The position numbers and the translations under genes are program-made. A stretch of 64,000 nucleotides of DNA. Origin: Firmicutes bacterium UBA1191 (GTDB lineage: Bacteria; Bacillota; Clostridia; Peptostreptococcales; Anaerovoracaceae). The notes below the pieces were generated by a model. That model saw only the letters and a program-made list of their open reading frames with translations. It was not told the DNA's origin and did no database searches. Location: contig DBYH01000018.1 in assembly GCA_002310095.1 (NCBI GenBank), positions 12,568-76,567 on the forward strand, given 5' to 3'. Shown one piece after another: positions 62,284 to 64,000 of this stretch (the stretch's first letter is position 1; each line of letters starts with the position of its first letter).

Positions 62284-63366
62284 TCACAAACCATTCTTTT
62301 TTCGCATTGCTTCATAAAGCTCCGCAGGCATGCTGCGCGCGCTCCTTACTACCGAACCGCCGTGTTCCTTTATAAAACTGAGAGGGAATCTGTCAGGCGG
62401 GTATTTCTCTATCAGGCGTATCCTCATGGCCCTCCTGTAACCCTTCTCCTTCTGAAACATGCCTTTGTACGGGATGTCCGATTCTACCACCTCACAGCGG
62501 TATATGAGGGCCGAAAACGGCGCCGAGCAGTAGATATATACTTCATCGCCAGGCTTTATGTTGTTGTGCTGATGCCACTCGATCACTCCCCTGCCGCCGC
62601 GGAAGCCGGCGTCCACATTGTAGACCTTAGGATTTGACGGAATCATCCAGGCGCCTGTCCCGGCGACCTTCTTGGCGCCTCCTTCTCCCGCAAGACAGTG
62701 GCTTTTGCGTATAAGCTCCATCACTTCAGAATCCGGCAGTGTATCGTCCAGTATGACGCTGATCCAGTGCTTCTTATTCATATGATATGCCGGATAAATG
62801 CCATCGCGAGACGTAAGCGCGTCCATCTCTTCGGGATCAGCCTTCAGATTCACGGCCTCGACCACCTCATCATCCTCATGAACGCCCGCAGGTCCGCCCA
62901 GTTTCCCGTATTCTACTGTCAGTATGGCGGCGAACCACTTGCCGTTGCTTTTGCATTTAAACGTGCCGTTGCCCGGATACTTTTCCCACGGAAACTCCGG
63001 CGTGACGCCGTATTCGCTAATTATCTCCGCTTCGATGCGGTTGGCCTGATCGTATATGAAGTGCACCGGAACGAAGCACGCTTCATCGATGCCCATCAAG
63101 AAGTCCAGATACTTCTCGCGGACGGTTCCGACGAACTCGCCCACCTGATCCGCGAGGCGTATAGGCAGATACTCCTCATCCGTGTCGAGGTCTATAACAC
63201 GGCCGCTGACCTCGCCGCGCACAGTCACGAAAAGCTCGCCCCGGAAGTCTTCTCCGGCAAGCGGGGACGCATAATAATACAAGCCATCGCGTTTCTCAAA
63301 ACCGAAAGCCTCGAGCCTGCGGAAATCTGGCCGTCTTCTTTTGAAATACTCAGTTTCTATGCTCAT
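62284..63366 (-). CDS. YjbR/MmcQ-like and EVE-like two-domain protein
   Basis: 360 residues. Residues 1-215 resemble the MmcQ/YjbR (CyaY-like) family, with two parts: an opening of EYFKRRRPDF and the later W-F-A and MNKKHWISVILD segment followed by LPDSEVMELIRKSHCL. Residues 225-360 look like a PUA-like/EVE domain: WMIPSNPKVYNV, VIEWHQHNNIKPGDEVYIYCSAPFSALIYRCEV. EVE domains bind modified bases in DNA or RNA; YjbR proteins are of unknown function. No catalytic residues can be named. Its ribosome site overlaps a GCAAAGGCAGG copy. Confidence 0.7.
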   Translation of the reverse strand: MSIETEYFKRRRPDFRRLEAFGFEKRDGLYYYASPLAGEDFRGELFVTVRGEVSGRVIDLDTDEEYLPIRLADQVGEFVGTVREKYLDFLMGIDEACFVPVHFIYDQANRIEAEIISEYGVTPEFPWEKYPGNGTFKCKSNGKWFAAILTVEYGKLGGPAGVHEDDEVVEAVNLKADPEEMDALTSRDGIYPAYHMNKKHWISVILDDTLPDSEVMELIRKSHCLAGEGGAKKVAGTGAWMIPSNPKVYNVDAGFRGGRGVIEWHQHNNIKPGDEVYIYCSAPFSALIYRCEVVESDIPYKGMFQKEKGYRRAMRIRLIEKYPPDRFPLSFIKEHGGSVVRSARSMPAELYEAMRKKNGL

Positions 63367-63372
63367 AAAACC

Positions 63373-63381
63373 TGCCTTTGC
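63373..63381. repeat. Copy of the recurring 9-mer over the ribosome site of the YjbR-EVE gene
   Basis: On the minus strand GCAAAGGCAGG ends 5 bases before the ATG, standing where AAGGAGG would be expected. Confidence 0.6.
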
Positions 63382-63464
63382 GACGCGCTTAACCCTTCGT
63401 TTATGATACTCCGCCTTATGTTGCTCCGCAAGCCATAACTATCTTGTCAAGTTACCGCTTTACC

Positions 63465-63494
63465 TTGACGCATTTCCGCTCGCAAATGTATAAT
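63465..63494 (+). promoter_or_regulatory. Promoter of the MOP-like oxidoreductase
   Basis: TTGACG, 18-base spacer, TATAAT, about 70 bases before the ATG. The leader has no recognised riboswitch; a molybdenum-cofactor element would not fit in this short space. Confidence 0.65.
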
Positions 63495-63563
63495 GTTAGT
63501 GTATATAACTATGTCATTATATGCATAAATCAAATAAAGTTAGTATTCAAAACGGAGGCAATT

Positions 63564-64000
63564 ATGAACCTGAAAAAAATGACTCTGAACATCAACGGTG
63601 CTGACCGTATGTTCATCTGCGATCCTGAGAAGGATACCCTTGCCGACGTAATCCGCCGTCTCGGCCTGACCGGCACGAAGATCGGCTGCGGCTATGGCGC
63701 GTGCGGTGCCTGCTCTGTCATTCTCGATGGCAAAGTAGTCCGTTCCTGCACGAGAAAAATCGCCAAGGTCGAGGAGTACAGCAAGGTAACAACCATCGAA
63801 GGTATCGGAAGCGTCAACTACCCTCATCCGCTTCAGTCAATGTGGGTAGCCTGCGGTGCAGTACAGTGCGGTTACTGTGTTCCTGGATTCATCGTTTCTG
63901 CCTATCAGCTCCTGCAGGAAAATCCTGATCCTACAAGAGAAGAAATCAGAGACTGGTTCACGAAGCACAGAAATGTCTGCAGATGTACCGGTTACAAGCA
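63564..64000 (+). CDS. MOP-like molybdenum aldehyde oxidoreductase, [2Fe-2S] N-terminus (3' end outside window)
   Basis: The first 145 residues are in the window. Plant-type [2Fe-2S] site CGYGACGACSVILDG (Cys about 43, 48, 51) and C-terminal cluster CGAVQCGYCVPGF and NVCRCTGYK are all present. TTIEGIGSVNYPHPLQSMWVACG and REEIRDWFTKHRNVCRCTGYK resemble the Desulfovibrio gigas MOP enzyme, which holds its Mo domain in the same chain, so a large continuation is expected; a separate XdhC-type small subunit is the alternative. GGAGG lies 7 bases before the ATG. Confidence 0.88.
   Translation, partial: MNLKKMTLNINGADRMFICDPEKDTLADVIRRLGLTGTKIGCGYGACGACSVILDGKVVRSCTRKIAKVEEYSKVTTIEGIGSVNYPHPLQSMWVACGAVQCGYCVPGFIVSAYQLLQENPDPTREEIRDWFTKHRNVCRCTGYK

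Noticed and set aside
3078..63381. Chi site as the explanation of the recurring 9-mer
   Set aside because: Known chi sites are strand-biased relative to replication and are not arranged as intergenic hairpin pairs; here orientation is balanced. Not excluded, but less fitting.

Overview
The window reads as the chromosome of an anaerobic, fermentative Firmicute of the class Clostridia, G+C roughly mid-50s percent. The Clostridial Family XIII / Anaerovoracaceae group would fit, but that placement is inference. Supporting signs are good AGGAGG-type ribosome sites, a rpoN-gap-pgk-tpiA-eno-secG cluster, the GlgC/GlgD pair, a membrane pyrophosphatase of the potassium-dependent type, and a molybdenum aldehyde oxidoreductase of the Desulfovibrio MOP type.

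Layout. 1-3995: Trk potassium uptake (trkA cut by the window edge, then two different trkH genes). 4047-13822, minus strand: hom, a SEC-C protein, rpoN, gap, pgk, tpiA, eno, secG and hppA, coupling lower glycolysis to secretion and ion pumping; phosphoglycerate mutase is absent. 13899-23650, minus: two giant secreted subtilisin-like peptidases in tandem, a YihY/BrkB membrane protein and rdgB. 23764-27752: small housekeeping genes (2-hydroxyacid dehydrogenase, PAP2 phosphatase, thioesterase, FTR-like Fe-S protein, a decayed EamA remnant, bioY with a probable BirA operator, an intact EamA permease). 27814-44009: an almost complete glycogen locus, gap2-glgA-glgP on the minus strand diverging from glgB-glgC-glgD-GH13-ATP-grasp-phosphoglucomutase, closed by a convergent malQ. 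44123-54097: cell-surface and assorted metabolic genes (Thr-rich SH3 lipoprotein, membrane-tethered clostripain-like peptidase, aldehyde dehydrogenase, HD protein, DUF2804, RibD-like reductase, hypB, ilvE). 54212-56107: two small metallopeptidase genes flank a 0.9-kb stretch without a believable protein gene, which looks like a roughly 720-nt structured, internally repetitive RNA gene. 56197-64000: proBA, tRNA-Val, a double aminotransferase fusion, a YgjV-like protein, a hybrid histidine kinase, a YjbR-EVE-like fusion, and the start of a MOP-like oxidoreductase that leaves the window.

How the genes work together: glucose-1-phosphate from phosphoglucomutase is activated by GlgC/GlgD, polymerised by GlgA, branched by GlgB, and mobilised by GlgP, MalQ and the GH13 enzyme. 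A second GAPDH is co-directional with glgA-glgP, while the glycolytic-operon GAPDH has lost the usual NAD-discriminating Asp.

Strongest unexplained signals: (1) a 9-base word GCAAAGGCA (31 copies by eye; 43 with the GCAAAAGCA variant), on both strands, enriched between genes and sometimes in inverted hairpin pairs, much like a DNA uptake sequence; (2) the repetitive RNA candidate at 54795-55515; (3) the double aminotransferase whose first domain has Pro where the PLP lysine belongs. All counts and matches were made by reading, not by computation.
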